Made by a program: the position numbers and the translations under genes. Shown here in pieces: positions 8,601 through 16,748 of a stretch of 64,000 nt of DNA; position 1 is the first letter of the stretch; each line of letters opens with the position of its first letter. The stretch comes from Planctomycetota bacterium (lineage in GTDB: Bacteria; Planctomycetota; Planctomycetia; Gemmatales; Gemmataceae), in NCBI GenBank assembly GCA_016873095.1, contig VGYC01000008.1:1-64000 (forward strand), in the 5' to 3' direction. A model generated the notes under the pieces. It made no database searches. It was not told where the DNA came from and worked only from the letters and a program-made list of their open reading frames with translations.

Positions 8601-10243
8601 TTGGTACGCAAGCAGGCAAGCCCGATCCAAACCTGCGGCAGATTCGCCTGCGCGCCGGCAATGTCCCACAACCGTATTACTTGTTCGCCAAGAACCCGAC
8701 TTCCCGTCCACGATTGGTTCACGTGCAGGTGCGCGCGGCGGACCGTGTCCTGACCGAGACCGGCACGGCGCTGCGCTTGCCGGCGGATGACATCGTGCCG
8801 GTGCCGCTGCAGGACATGAATGGCGGCGGCTATGCGGATGTCAAGGGCCCGTTGCAACTCGTGCTGCTCGACGCAGAGGACCAGAAACGAGTGCTGGACG
8901 CGCGACAGGTGGCGCTGGCGATCGCCTCTCCCTCGGAGTATGTTCGCGTCGAGGATGCGTCGCTTACCTCGGCGGGTGTGAATCAGCACGGATTCTCCGT
9001 GCGCCTTCAGACGATCGCGCCGCCGACTGGAGCCCCCATTCCGGCAGAGCTGATCTTGCCTGCCCGATTGTTCACCGGCCTGAAGGGTCCGGCGGCCGGG
9101 ACCTTGCGCGGCGAGCTTGCTCCGCACAAGGCTGGATCGCTGACGCTCTTCGCCGAGCGACTGAACTTGCCCGACGAGGTCAACGGCGAAGACGTGATTC
9201 ACGTTGACGTCGATGGCGTGAGCCGGGCCTTCTCGTTCAGACTAAAATGGGGAAGCGATGGTGTTTTTCTCGTGCCGCAGGACGCCGCTTCTCCGCGAGT
9301 GAGCCTCGGCCTACCGCCGTTTGTCGCACCGAACAAGAGCTATCGTTTTCCGCTCGCGGTGGATCGGGCCCCGCCGGGCTCGACTCTGGAAGTCCGGCTG
9401 GGGCACATCGGGCACGGCGGTTTCGAGGCCGAGGCCACGCGCGTCTTTGCAGCCGATCGCAACCGCCGCATCGACATGCACTTGCAGCAACCCCGGGGGC
9501 CCAGCCACGCCATCGTCTTTCGCGCCAGCGAACACGACTGGATCGTGGACTTCGATCTGAGCAAGGTTGCCGGACAGCGCTTGCTTCAGGCCCGGCTCAT
9601 CGACGATCTCAGCAATGACGTCCAGCAAGCCATGCAAGCCGTCACGATCGACGGCAGCGTGCCGACGGCGGTTCGTTTTCTGGGGATGCCTGCCCGGGCC
9701 AAGTGCGGCACGACTTTGCAGGTGAAGGCGACGGCCGAGGCCGACAGCGGCATCGCCTCGGTGACCTGGTTCGTGGGCCGGCCGCTACAGGGCAAAATAC
9801 CGGAGGGAACGCGATCCGCTGCCGGCAAGCCGCCGGCCGCCGACTCCCGGGTCTGGACCGGCCGCTTGTCGCTGCCCAATCGCGTGGGCCCGGTCGAGAT
9901 CAGCGCGCTGATCGCCAATCGTGTTGGCAAGGCCGTCTTCGCGACAACGGTCATCGAGCTCACCGAGATCGAGCCGGCCATGATGGGTAATGGCACGATT
10001 GAGGGCCGCGTTCTGGAAAGCGGCCGACCGCAGCCCGATCTGGAAGTGATCCTGGAAGATGACTCCGGTCGCGAGCTAGGACGTGCCGCCACTGGCCGCG
10101 ACGGCACCTTCCGCTTCGAGGAGATTGCGCCGGGGCGTTATACGCTGCGCAGCTTCAAGCCCGCCTCCGGCCGCCGCGGCGCCGTCCCCGCCACGGTCGC
10201 CCCCAATCAATCCGAGCGCGTGACGATCAGCCTGTTCCTGTGA
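5606..10243 (+). CDS. Giant membrane-anchored protein with degenerate caspase-like domain and C-terminal beta domains
   Basis: A 1545-residue protein. Residues 20-43 form one hydrophobic N-terminal anchor, so most of the chain should lie outside the cytoplasm. Residues about 52-270 follow the caspase (peptidase C14) strand pattern, but where family members have the catalytic GHG this protein reads NAPA (101-104), and where they have DACxSG it reads DIVKRQ (150-155). Both catalytic residues are therefore missing. Next come about 550 mostly helical residues, then several beta-rich segments. The last 75 residues are a carboxypeptidase-regulatory/Cna-B-like domain (GTIEGRVLESGRPQPDLEV, FRFEEIAPGRYTLR). 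The ATG at 5606 fits the promoter at 5530. A structural or binding role seems likelier than proteolysis. Confidence 0.75.
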   Translation: MDANMRTTHERFRLRTLGRGLMALMLVVLILGMSGGILGMLSWLGPVPSPQFVGVWIDDGAKPQLTPDAAIIDNPDTTRLLAELARWRTLPARDGLIAYINAPAMTDARGGIHIVPADASIDRPLTWVALKEVLEALRTNPAKNKLVILDIVKRQADPCLGALHDDVMDGLPKLLDDVPDPGRLVLCACAAGQEAPAADGSSLFGHYLQEGLYGHADGHGVDGRRDGFVSVRELAAFLHARVDRAAQSQFSRRQTPVLFGDADDFALAALPRRRTREQPAPVELTPYPQWLQSAWRERDALQEGGAHALSPRQFQRRQAVLLDAERAWRKGHAQREQAFQAKFAQLRKEITGNTRLAAYERTSLAGAGRTQGPYADSVAAVQDVLARFKQQAAGLSSKDRSDLAARLLDGFRLKIKDAAPEAVVHAIWDEAAQRPEPDALDLLDQMARALTPSPRHVELLLVRQLADLGRRSDGSPWPKTAVQHAVQAALAGEKWMRPDMFPRVRGQLTHAAQARHDGEMLLWARGFADPASAARRLKQATELYRDIDKSAAPILAAQDTLNRTMVLLPWFPHYLEHDPGRFAAWEEVARHVLALQELLRSGMERAEESRSLTRNEESPLDDTSELMERMRRLCSDLGSLMTQFEVEGDAHLESLARSPRADGGTYRRFEALLAVPVLKADARVRMACAARDLAERLRRATVELDRHDDASAVIATTPRPAQAAMPDRDSARRRARISLTLAELGGVDRQRLEPLCQAMRAAQAPADWIALGNRLRSLWAEQLPRAYREAAAPERVRLSWVAPPRSDYPVIDDAPAAGAMLARKQAESWWEFASSHYLYQARDYQGAGLDGEGAVAARQFYQQAAFANSALHQPSMPETLVIRTKQMPKALSFSSPETRAVLEFRSASATRAPGPIRFDALRPAANWLDVSPDAFSFASFSARASKTVPLRVRLKPREERGRGARPSGFLVQASYAERHFHFVVPVVLEAGPDDLQVLLGTQAGKPDPNLRQIRLRAGNVPQPYYLFAKNPTSRPRLVHVQVRAADRVLTETGTALRLPADDIVPVPLQDMNGGGYADVKGPLQLVLLDAEDQKRVLDARQVALAIASPSEYVRVEDASLTSAGVNQHGFSVRLQTIAPPTGAPIPAELILPARLFTGLKGPAAGTLRGELAPHKAGSLTLFAERLNLPDEVNGEDVIHVDVDGVSRAFSFRLKWGSDGVFLVPQDAASPRVSLGLPPFVAPNKSYRFPLAVDRAPPGSTLEVRLGHIGHGGFEAEATRVFAADRNRRIDMHLQQPRGPSHAIVFRASEHDWIVDFDLSKVAGQRLLQARLIDDLSNDVQQAMQAVTIDGSVPTAVRFLGMPARAKCGTTLQVKATAEADSGIASVTWFVGRPLQGKIPEGTRSAAGKPPAADSRVWTGRLSLPNRVGPVEISALIANRVGKAVFATTVIELTEIEPAMMGNGTIEGRVLESGRPQPDLEVILEDDSGRELGRAATGRDGTFRFEEIAPGRYTLRSFKPASGRRGAVPATVAPNQSERVTISLFL

Positions 10244-10300
10244 CCTGCACTCCTGCGACCTGCACTCCTGCGACCTGCAATCTTGCGACCTGCAATCAGT
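10244..10300. repeat. 15-bp tandem repeat between convergent genes
   Basis: About three and a half copies of the unit CCTGCACTCCTGCGA, with later copies varied to CCTGCAATCTTGCGA. They fill the whole gap between the stop of the giant gene and the stop of the NHL-repeat gene. There is no hairpin or T-tract. Confidence 0.7.
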
Positions 10301-11359
10301 CTACTTCTCAATCTTCAGGATGCGATTGTTGGTGCTATCCGCGATATAGATCGCCCCGGACGGGTGCACGTACACACCGTGGGGCTGGTTCAGCTCGACC
10401 TGCTCCGGCGCAGCGCCCACGCCCCCCTTGCCCCGCTTGCCGGAACCGGCGACGCGGACAATCGTGCCGTCGGCGGGACGGTACTTGCGAATCACGTGGT
10501 TCTCGGTGTCGGCGATGAGGACGTTGCCCTGGGCGTCGAGGTACAGGAACTTGGGACCGTTCAGGAGGGCCTTGAGGGCATCGCCGCCGTCGCCGGCGAA
10601 GCCCTGCTTGCCGGTGCCGGCCACGGTGCGAATCTTGCCCTTGGCGTTGACCACGCGCAGCGCATGGCCGCCACGCTCCAGGACATAGACATTGCCCTTG
10701 CCGTCCACGGCCACGGCACGCGGATCGACGAGCGGCGCCTTCGTCGCCTCGGCGCCGTCCGCCGGCACGCCGCGCTTGCCGTTGCCGGCCACCGTGCGCA
10801 CGATGTTGGTCTCGAGATCGACGACACGGATCCGGCGATTGTCGAGATCGGCGAGATACAGCAGATTGCCAGCCGGAGCCAGGGCCGTGCAATAGATGTC
10901 GCCGAAGTCAGCCTCGGTCGCCGGCCCGCCGTCGCCACTGAAGCCTTTCCTGCCCGTGCCGGCGATGGTCGTGACCGTCCCCGTCTTGCCATTGATCTTG
11001 CGGACGCGTCGATTGCCGGTGTCAGCGACGTAGATGTCGCCGGTGCCTGCGACGGTCAGGTTATGCATGACGTTGAACTTCGCCTTCAAGGCCGGCCCGC
11101 CGTCGCCGCTGAAGCCCTTCGCTCCCGTGCCCGCCAGCACGGCGAGCTTGCCCCTGGCGTCCATCTTCAGGACGCGATGGCCGGAATACTCGGCGATGTA
11201 CATGTTGCCGCGGCGGTCGAATTCCATGCCGAAGGGCGTCTTGATGTCCGCCCTGGTCGCCGCCGATTCGTCCGCGCCGGCGACGACGATCACCTTGTCG
11301 GCGCGAACCGACGCGGCTCCACATACCAGTATCAACGACAGGCTGGCAAAGAATCTCAT
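10301..11359 (-). CDS. Secreted NHL-repeat beta-propeller protein
   Basis: 352 residues with a cleavable signal peptide (MRFFASLSLILVCGAASVRA), so exported. The mature part is built from six NHL-type repeats of about 50 residues, each with a glycine-rich loop such as GTGxKGFSGDGGPA and a strand motif such as GNxYIADTxNxRIRK. This gives a six-bladed propeller. Such proteins bind ligands or partners outside the cytoplasm and have no catalytic residues that can be recognised here. It ends 57 bp from the convergent giant gene, with a 15-bp repeat filling the gap. It may share a transcript with the upstream lipoprotein and pseudopilin genes. Confidence 0.88.
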   Translation of the reverse strand: MRFFASLSLILVCGAASVRADKVIVVAGADESAATRADIKTPFGMEFDRRGNMYIAEYSGHRVLKMDARGKLAVLAGTGAKGFSGDGGPALKAKFNVMHNLTVAGTGDIYVADTGNRRVRKINGKTGTVTTIAGTGRKGFSGDGGPATEADFGDIYCTALAPAGNLLYLADLDNRRIRVVDLETNIVRTVAGNGKRGVPADGAEATKAPLVDPRAVAVDGKGNVYVLERGGHALRVVNAKGKIRTVAGTGKQGFAGDGGDALKALLNGPKFLYLDAQGNVLIADTENHVIRKYRPADGTIVRVAGSGKRGKGGVGAAPEQVELNQPHGVYVHPSGAIYIADSTNNRILKIEK

Positions 11360-11393
11360 TGGTGGGTCCCCTCAGCTCAGTTCAGTGCCCTTG

Positions 11394-11846
11394 TTATATT
11401 CGGCGAAAGCGCGGCTGGACCGTGCCGATCGCTGCTCGCTTGTCCGCGCCAAATGTCGCGGGCAAGACGACGCGCCAGTGTCCGGATACCCGGCGCAGGA
11501 CGATACCGTCGCGGTAGCGCTGAATTTGCTTTTCGTGTCGGCCGGAGACTGTGACGTGCGCGATGGCATCGTCGCCTTGTTCCTCGCAGGCGCGGATGTG
11601 AACCTGGGCCGGCTCGAAGCCAAGCTTGCCATGGTACGCCTCGGCGAGGGCAGCGAATTCCTTGGCATCTTGACCCTGGAGCACCTCGGCGTGAGCGCGC
11701 CGCCAGTCCTTGTTGATGATCGCCTCGAAAAACTTTCGCGCTACTTCGCGCGAGCCGGTGTCGGCGCGCTCGGGTACTTCGCGTCCGCAACCGGACATGA
11801 CCAGCAGCAGGAAAGCGCACAGGGTCCATCGATGAGTGAGCTTCAC
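11394..11846 (-). CDS. Small lipoprotein with an NTF2-like fold (tentative)
   Basis: 150 residues. The signal ends in the lipobox LVMSGC with the lipidated Cys at residue 20, so the protein should be membrane-tethered outside the cytoplasm. The mature part ([20 protein letters not shown], then a segment ending [10 protein letters not shown]) resembles DUF4878/NTF2-like lipoproteins, a binding fold with no set function. The GTG start overlaps the stop of the upstream pseudopilin gene by 4 bp (GTGA), which indicates translational coupling. It is followed at 11359 by the NHL propeller gene. Confidence 0.8.
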   Translation of the reverse strand: MKLTHRWTLCAFLLLVMSGCGREVPERADTGSREVARKFFEAIINKDWRRAHAEVLQGQDAKEFAALAEAYHGKLGFEPAQVHIRACEEQGDDAIAHVTVSGRHEKQIQRYRDGIVLRRVSGHWRVVLPATFGADKRAAIGTVQPRFRRI

Positions 11847-12670
11847 GGGTAGGTACCGTCCTGGGTCAGAACCACGTGATCGGGATACATGAAGATGACG
11901 GCGGCGTCCCAGTTGCGTGTCGTCACATGGCCATCGAGGTAGAGGTAGTTGGCAACGTGGTCGTGGCGGGTGTGAGCAATCCAGGGCTGGATGATGCCGG
12001 TACCGAGCCAGATGTCATAGTCGTCTTGCCGCGGGTCTTCACCGTTGCCGATGCTGAAGACCGCAGCGTTGCGCTCCGAAAAACAGATGAAATTCGAGGT
12101 GCCGACCTCCTGGACGAAGCGCATCAGGGTCCAGTGTCCGTAGCGGCGCGAGTTGTGGCTCAGCAGCGAATTCATCAGATAACTTGTGCGATGCTCGACG
12201 CCGTCCACCTGGCCGTTGTCCACAAAGGGTTTGCGAATGGAGGGATCGGTGGGACAGCGGTAGATGGCTTCGCTGGGGAGAAGGATGCCCTGCTTGGAGC
12301 GGTTCTCGCCAAGTTCGCCAACACCGCCGATATAGGGCATGAGCTTGTCTTCCCAGTAGATCTCGGCGAATGAGTTGGCGCCGCCGGTGTTGGCCAGCAC
12401 GTCGGCGTCGTAGGGATGGTGCAGGAAGAACTTGCCGCCATGGTTATCGTAATACTGCATGACGGCCAGGCCGATCTGCCGCAGATGGGACTGGCATTCA
12501 GCGCGCGAGGCCGCCGCGCGAACCTTCTGCACGGCCGGCACGAGCAAGCCGATCAGCACGCCGATGATGGCGATGACGACCAGTAACTCGATGAGTGTGT
12601 AGCCATGTCGCGCCCGTCGCGCCCGTATGAGCCGCGCCCGTATGAGCCGCGCCCGGCGCGCTCGCCGCAT
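11843..12670 (-). CDS. DUF1559 pseudopilin-like protein with prepilin N-terminus
   Basis: About 275 residues. After a very Arg-rich leader comes the prepilin signature [27 protein letters not shown], with Glu at position 5 after the cleavage Gly. A DUF1559 C-terminal domain follows, including [14 protein letters not shown] (the H-X9-DG motif). These proteins are hugely expanded in planctomycetes and look like type II secretion or type IV pilus pseudopilins; their job is not settled. The ATG at 12670 is the best of three in-frame starts, but none has a good ribosome-binding site. Codons just after the start carry a 15-bp repeat encoding RARLI. It is coupled to the downstream lipoprotein gene. 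Confidence 0.85.
   Translation of the reverse strand: MRRARRARLIRARLIRARRARHGYTLIELLVVIAIIGVLIGLLVPAVQKVRAAASRAECQSHLRQIGLAVMQYYDNHGGKFFLHHPYDADVLANTGGANSFAEIYWEDKLMPYIGGVGELGENRSKQGILLPSEAIYRCPTDPSIRKPFVDNGQVDGVEHRTSYLMNSLLSHNSRRYGHWTLMRFVQEVGTSNFICFSERNAAVFSIGNGEDPRQDDYDIWLGTGIIQPWIAHTRHDHVANYLYLDGHVTTRNWDAAVIFMYPDHVVLTQDGTYP
12618..12656. repeat. 15-bp tandem repeat encoding the pseudopilin leader
   Basis: Two exact copies of CGCGCCCGTATGAGC (12618-12632, 12633-12647) followed by a third partial copy. On the minus strand they encode repeated RARLI ahead of the prepilin cleavage site, which lengthens the positively charged leader in 5-residue steps. Confidence 0.75.
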
Positions 12671-12690
12671 GGGAATCTCGCTGGAGGGTA

Positions 12691-12720
12691 GTAATACCAT
12701 TGTGAAAATTGTAATACCAG
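12691..12720. promoter_or_regulatory. Paired direct repeat GTAATACCA, possible operator or promoter elements
   Basis: GTAATACCA occurs at 12691-12699 and again at 12711-12719, exactly 20 bp apart, about two helical turns. It lies between the divergently transcribed pseudopilin gene (start 12670) and the LamG gene (start 12836). On the minus strand each copy reads TGGTATTAC, which also resembles an extended -10 element. It could therefore be a dimeric regulator site or a pair of promoter elements. Confidence 0.35.
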
Positions 12721-12835
12721 TGCCGGAGCCGGCAAGTGGCCAGCCGCTGGAGATGTACAATCCCGGTCGATTCCCTCGACAGGTCTTACAAAGACAACCA
12801 CCGAGATCGTGGGCACATTACCAAGGAGACCAGCC

Positions 12836-13765
12836 ATGCCGTTGCCGGGATACGCGCACCATCTCATGTTGATTCTCGTGACAATGTCTCTCGCCTGCGG
12901 CGCTGCCGCCGGCGGCGTTACTGCCGGCGACAAGCTGACGGAAGCCGAGGAGGCCGCGAAGAGCGCTCTCAAGAAAGCGTTGACGTTTCGCGCGTCCTTC
13001 GACGAGTCGCTGGAGGCCGACTTCGCTCGCGGCGGCCGGAAGCTGAGCACGCGCTTCAACCACGAGACCGACAAGGACAAGCATGTCTTCGAGAAGGGCT
13101 ACGACGCCAAGGTTTTCCGCGTCGCCCGCGGCAAGGGGATCCACGGCGGGGCGCTGGAGGCGCTGGACGTGTTGCCGCGCAACGGCCGGATCTTCTATCC
13201 CGGCCTGGGCAACCTGGCGTTTCGCAAGGGCGGATGGGGCGGCGCGGTCTCCGTCTGGGTCAACACCGATCCAGACAAGCTCTTCAAGACCAAGTTCTGC
13301 GATCCGGTGCAGATCACGCAGAAAGGGGCGCTCAATGGCGGCATCTGGTTCGACTTCAACGACGCCAAGCCCAGGCACCTTCGCCATGGCGCTTTCCCGG
13401 CCGTGAAGCCAAACGAGAAGGCGCTGTCGGAGGATGATGCCGACGCGCCGATGGTGCGCGTGCCGAAACCGGGCTTCAAGCAAGGAAAATGGCATCACGT
13501 GGTCCTTTCGTGGAAGAACTTCGACACGAGCAGCAAGAACACTTCCGCCAAGGACGCGGTGTCGGCCATGTACATCGACGGCAAGCTCATCGGTGAGGTC
13601 AAGGATCGCGCCATCGCCATGGGCTGGGACCTGGAGCGGACCGGCATCTACGTGGCTGTCAATTACATCGGCTTGCTGGATGAGCTGAGCGTTTTCGACC
13701 GGCCCTTGACCATGACGGAAGTGACGGCGCTGTGGAAACGGCCGGGCTTGCTCAGCGAACCGTGA
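12836..13765 (+). CDS. Secreted LamG/concanavalin A-like lectin-fold protein
   Basis: 309 residues with an N-terminal signal peptide. The ATG at 12836 has AAGGAG 8 nt upstream. The body has the hallmarks of a LamG (Laminin G-like, pfam LamG_3-type) jelly-roll: GGWGGAVSVWVNTD, GKWHHVVLSWKN, AMYIDGKLIGE and a final LDELSVFDRPLTMTEVTALW. This fold usually binds carbohydrate or protein and is widespread in planctomycete secreted proteins. No catalytic site is visible. It is divergent from the pseudopilin gene. Confidence 0.85.
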   Translation: MPLPGYAHHLMLILVTMSLACGAAAGGVTAGDKLTEAEEAAKSALKKALTFRASFDESLEADFARGGRKLSTRFNHETDKDKHVFEKGYDAKVFRVARGKGIHGGALEALDVLPRNGRIFYPGLGNLAFRKGGWGGAVSVWVNTDPDKLFKTKFCDPVQITQKGALNGGIWFDFNDAKPRHLRHGAFPAVKPNEKALSEDDADAPMVRVPKPGFKQGKWHHVVLSWKNFDTSSKNTSAKDAVSAMYIDGKLIGEVKDRAIAMGWDLERTGIYVAVNYIGLLDELSVFDRPLTMTEVTALWKRPGLLSEP

Positions 13766-13820
13766 GGTGCGCGAACATACGTGCCAGCGAATGCGGTAGA
13801 ATGAAACTCGGGAGGTCCAT

Positions 13821-14612
13821 ATGCCATCGCCATTTCCCGGGATGAATCCGTTTCTTGAGCAGAATGACACCTGGGAGGATTTCCATCTCGATTTCATCAC
13901 GCGCTCGCGCGAGATGCTGGCAGGCTCGGTTGGGCCTAACTACCTTGTGAAGGTCGAGGCACGCTTGTATGTGCATGAACTTTCCGAGGAGGAAAGACGC
14001 TTCTTTGGCAAGGCCGACATTGGTTTGACAACGCGTTCGAGCGTGCAATCGGCCTCAGGCGTTCCCGCGGCAACTTTGGCCGCGCCCATGTCGCTTTCAT
14101 TGCCGAGCGTCGAGGTGCGGAAGCAACCCTATCTTGAGATCCGCGACCGCCGCAATCGCCGCCTGGTCACCGTGCTGGAACTGTTGAGTCCTGCGAACAA
14201 GGATCCCGGCCAGGATCAAACGGCCTATCGAAGCAAGCGTGCCGCCCTGCTGGTTAGCCACACCCATTTCGTGGAGATCGATTTGCGCCGCGGCGGGCAG
14301 CGGCCTCAGCCGCCGGTGCTGCCGGCATGCGACTACTATGTGATAGTCAGTCGATATGAGAACCGACCCAAGCTCGGTCTCTGGCCCTTGCGCTTGGCCG
14401 ATCGCCTGCCGGTGATACCCATTCCGCTTACCGCGCCAGATGCCGACGCGCCGCTCGACCTGCAGGAAGCTTTGAACAAAACCTATGACGCGGCTGACTA
14501 TGGCAAGTACATTTACACTGAAGCGCCGGAGCCACCGTTATCGCCGGAGGATGCGGCCTGGGCGATGCAGTTCGTGCCTCACCGAGAAGCGCGCGAAGAC
14601 GCTGAACAGTGA
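13821..14612 (+). CDS. DUF4058 family protein
   Basis: 263 residues, opening with MPSPFPGMNPFLEQNDTWEDFH, the signature start of DUF4058. It continues with YLEIRDRRNRRLVTVLELLSPANK and a long FVEIDLRRGG segment, also typical. Strand pattern and conserved acidic residues suggest a nuclease-like fold related to PD-(D/E)XK proteins such as Uma2, but the function is not established. GGAGG precedes the ATG by 5 nt, and a TAGAAT at 13797 could be a very close -10. It is cytoplasmic, with no signal or membrane segment. Confidence 0.88.
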   Translation: MPSPFPGMNPFLEQNDTWEDFHLDFITRSREMLAGSVGPNYLVKVEARLYVHELSEEERRFFGKADIGLTTRSSVQSASGVPAATLAAPMSLSLPSVEVRKQPYLEIRDRRNRRLVTVLELLSPANKDPGQDQTAYRSKRAALLVSHTHFVEIDLRRGGQRPQPPVLPACDYYVIVSRYENRPKLGLWPLRLADRLPVIPIPLTAPDADAPLDLQEALNKTYDAADYGKYIYTEAPEPPLSPEDAAWAMQFVPHREAREDAEQ

Positions 14613-14635
14613 AGTGCGACGCCTGTCCGGGCCAC

Positions 14636-15496
14636 TCATGCAAGCAGCTGGTCAAGGGCGCTCAGGCCGGCGGCGAAGTGCGGGCGCGTGCTCTGATACA
14701 CGTCCCACCATTGCAGCAGCGTCTCCGTCTTGCGGTCGCGGTCGTCCTCGATGGGCAGCCATGAGGCGATGGCCTGGCGGATCGTTGCTTCATCGCCGCC
14801 GCCCAGTTCCAACAGCCGCGATGCTTGCAGCGCGAGCGGCAGCATGGCCAGTGCGACCACCGTCATCAGCGGATTGAGCCGCACTTGTTCAGCATAGCGC
14901 GGCAGGTCCAGGTTCAGCAGCGCGATGAGCCAGGCCAGGCGCACGACTTCAGGCAACTCCGCCGAAACATCGCCGGGCACGTCGGCGATGCACACCAGGT
15001 TGTAGGGTAGATAGCCCCGGCCGACGATGGGCAGATCGGGATCGATCCGGACGATGTCGGCCTCATCCGCGAGGATGCCCGGTTCGGAAAAATTGACGAT
15101 GCAGGCCAGCAAGCCGTCGCCGCGCTGATTCCACTGTTGCTGAAGAAACCCTGGCGACGGCTTCGCGTGCGGCGGCACGGCCTTGTCGGCAGCGGCCATG
15201 ATGTCGATCACCAATCCATGAAAGCGGTTCAGGCGCATGCCCGTCTCCGCCCGGCCGATGGTCTTCACCAGGGCGCGCTCGGCCAGCTCGCGCTGATTGG
15301 CAGTGCTGAACGACAGCGGCACGACATGATCGAGGAAGACTTCGGCCGCGACGTGTTCCTCGGCGAACGCCGCCCGCAAGCGCGCCAGCGGCTCGGTCAG
15401 CGGGCTCTCGGCAGCCGGCGCGTGATAGGCGTCCCGTACCAGCTGCCAGCACGAGCAGGCGTGATGGTCGGTCCAGGTCAAGCGCGGCGCGTTCAT
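14636..15496 (-). CDS. Hypothetical protein, about 286 residues
   Basis: I do not recognise the family. It is a soluble protein with no signal peptide or membrane segment. The N-terminal half is helical with a Cys/His cluster (TDHHACSCW). The middle contains GDGLLACIVNFSEPGILADEADIVRIDPDLPIVGRGYLPYN, and the C-terminal half has two long helices (LAWLIALLNLDLPRYAEQVR, ALAMLPLALQASRLLEL). An ATG 21 nt further upstream (15517) is equally possible. Its end lies 23 bp from the convergent DUF4058 gene, and its start is about 70 bp from the divergent MFS gene. Codon use is like that of its neighbours, which supports a real gene. Confidence 0.65.
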   Translation of the reverse strand: MNAPRLTWTDHHACSCWQLVRDAYHAPAAESPLTEPLARLRAAFAEEHVAAEVFLDHVVPLSFSTANQRELAERALVKTIGRAETGMRLNRFHGLVIDIMAAADKAVPPHAKPSPGFLQQQWNQRGDGLLACIVNFSEPGILADEADIVRIDPDLPIVGRGYLPYNLVCIADVPGDVSAELPEVVRLAWLIALLNLDLPRYAEQVRLNPLMTVVALAMLPLALQASRLLELGGGDEATIRQAIASWLPIEDDRDRKTETLLQWWDVYQSTRPHFAAGLSALDQLLA

Positions 15497-15566
15497 CCTG
15501 AAACTATAGAATAGCATCCTGGCACGGGCCAGCGGAGCCGCGGCGGAGCATGAGAGGTCGCACGTC

Positions 15567-16748
15567 TTGTTTCAGCGTTTCGCGTTATTGATGTTCGTCA
15601 ACTACGCCACGCAGGGAGCGTTTCTTCCTCTGTTCAGCCTGCGCTTGCAGGAGCTGGGCTTCAACTCGGTGGAGATCGGCTGGTGCTGCGCGGCCCAGGC
15701 GCTGGCGTCGCTGGTGGGGCCGCTGGTGGCGGGGCAGGTGGCCGACCGCTACTTGCCTGCCCGGCGTTGCCTGTCGGTTTGTGCCCTGATCGCCGGCGTC
15801 CTCTTCCTGGTGCTGTCGGATCTGACGAGCCCGCTCTCCGTGTTCCTCACGGCGCTGGCGATCTGGCTGGTGCTCGGCCCGGCCAACACGTTATGCGTGA
15901 CGCTCTGCTTCTCGCACCTGCCGCATCCGGAAAGGAGCTACGGTCCGGTGCGACTCTGGGGCACCGCCGGCTGGGTGGCGGCCGGCTGGCTCGTCGGCAT
16001 CTGGTACTGGGTGCGCGACGGGCTGGTCGAGCTGGGCTGGGAGACATCCGCCGGCGATCTGCGCGACATCTTTCGCTGGGCGGCGCTGCTGGCGTTCCTG
16101 CTCAGCGCCTACGGCTTCACGTTGCCGAACACGGCCCCGCGCGAGGCGGGCGGCCACTGGCTGGCGCCGCTGGCTGCCTGGCGGCAGCTGCGCGGCCGGG
16201 CCTTTCGCGTCTTCTGGATCTGCTCTTTCGGCATCTGCGTCAGCATCCCGTTCGTGATCCAGCTCCTGCCGCTGTTTCTGGAGCATCTGGGCTTGCCCCG
16301 CCCCTGGCTGTCTCCCATTCTGACCTTGTCGCAAAGCATCGAGATGCTGTCGCTCGGTCTGCTGCCGATGATTCTCTTGCGGCTGGGGCTGCGCGGCACA
16401 CTGCTCATGGGACTGCTCGCCTGGGCCGCTTATCTTGGCGTGCTCACGCTCGGCCAGCCCATCTGGCTGGTGGTGGCATCGCTGAGCCTCAACGGGCTGT
16501 GCATCTCCTGCTACATCGTGGCCGGCCAGGTGTTCATCAACAGCCGGGCCCACGGCGACGTGCGTGCCAGCGCCCAGGCCTTGCTGGTCTTCGTCAACGG
16601 TCTCGGCATGGCGACGGGGAATCTGCTGGTGGGCGTGCTGCGGCGCGAGTTTGACGGCGCGTTCCTGCCGACCTTTGCCGTGGGCACAGCCATCACGCTG
16701 GCGCTGGCGACGCTGTTCTTCATCGGCTTCAAGGGAGAACGCTTATGA
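15567..16748 (+). CDS. MFS transporter of the nucleoside:H+ symporter-like type
   Basis: 393 residues with about 12 hydrophobic segments. The N-terminal motif NYATQGAFLPLFSLRLQELGF, followed by AGQVADRYLPARR between helices 2 and 3, is typical of the MFS_1_like/nucleoside-H+ symporter group. It sits in the inner membrane; the substrate is unknown. The TTG at 15567 is chosen because GAGAGG lies 9 nt upstream and it keeps the first helix intact. The next ATG (15591) would cut into it. The gene overlaps the following cyclase by 4 bp (ATGA), so the two are translated together and may act on the same metabolite. Confidence 0.85.
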   Translation: MFQRFALLMFVNYATQGAFLPLFSLRLQELGFNSVEIGWCCAAQALASLVGPLVAGQVADRYLPARRCLSVCALIAGVLFLVLSDLTSPLSVFLTALAIWLVLGPANTLCVTLCFSHLPHPERSYGPVRLWGTAGWVAAGWLVGIWYWVRDGLVELGWETSAGDLRDIFRWAALLAFLLSAYGFTLPNTAPREAGGHWLAPLAAWRQLRGRAFRVFWICSFGICVSIPFVIQLLPLFLEHLGLPRPWLSPILTLSQSIEMLSLGLLPMILLRLGLRGTLLMGLLAWAAYLGVLTLGQPIWLVVASLSLNGLCISCYIVAGQVFINSRAHGDVRASAQALLVFVNGLGMATGNLLVGVLRREFDGAFLPTFAVGTAITLALATLFFIGFKGERL

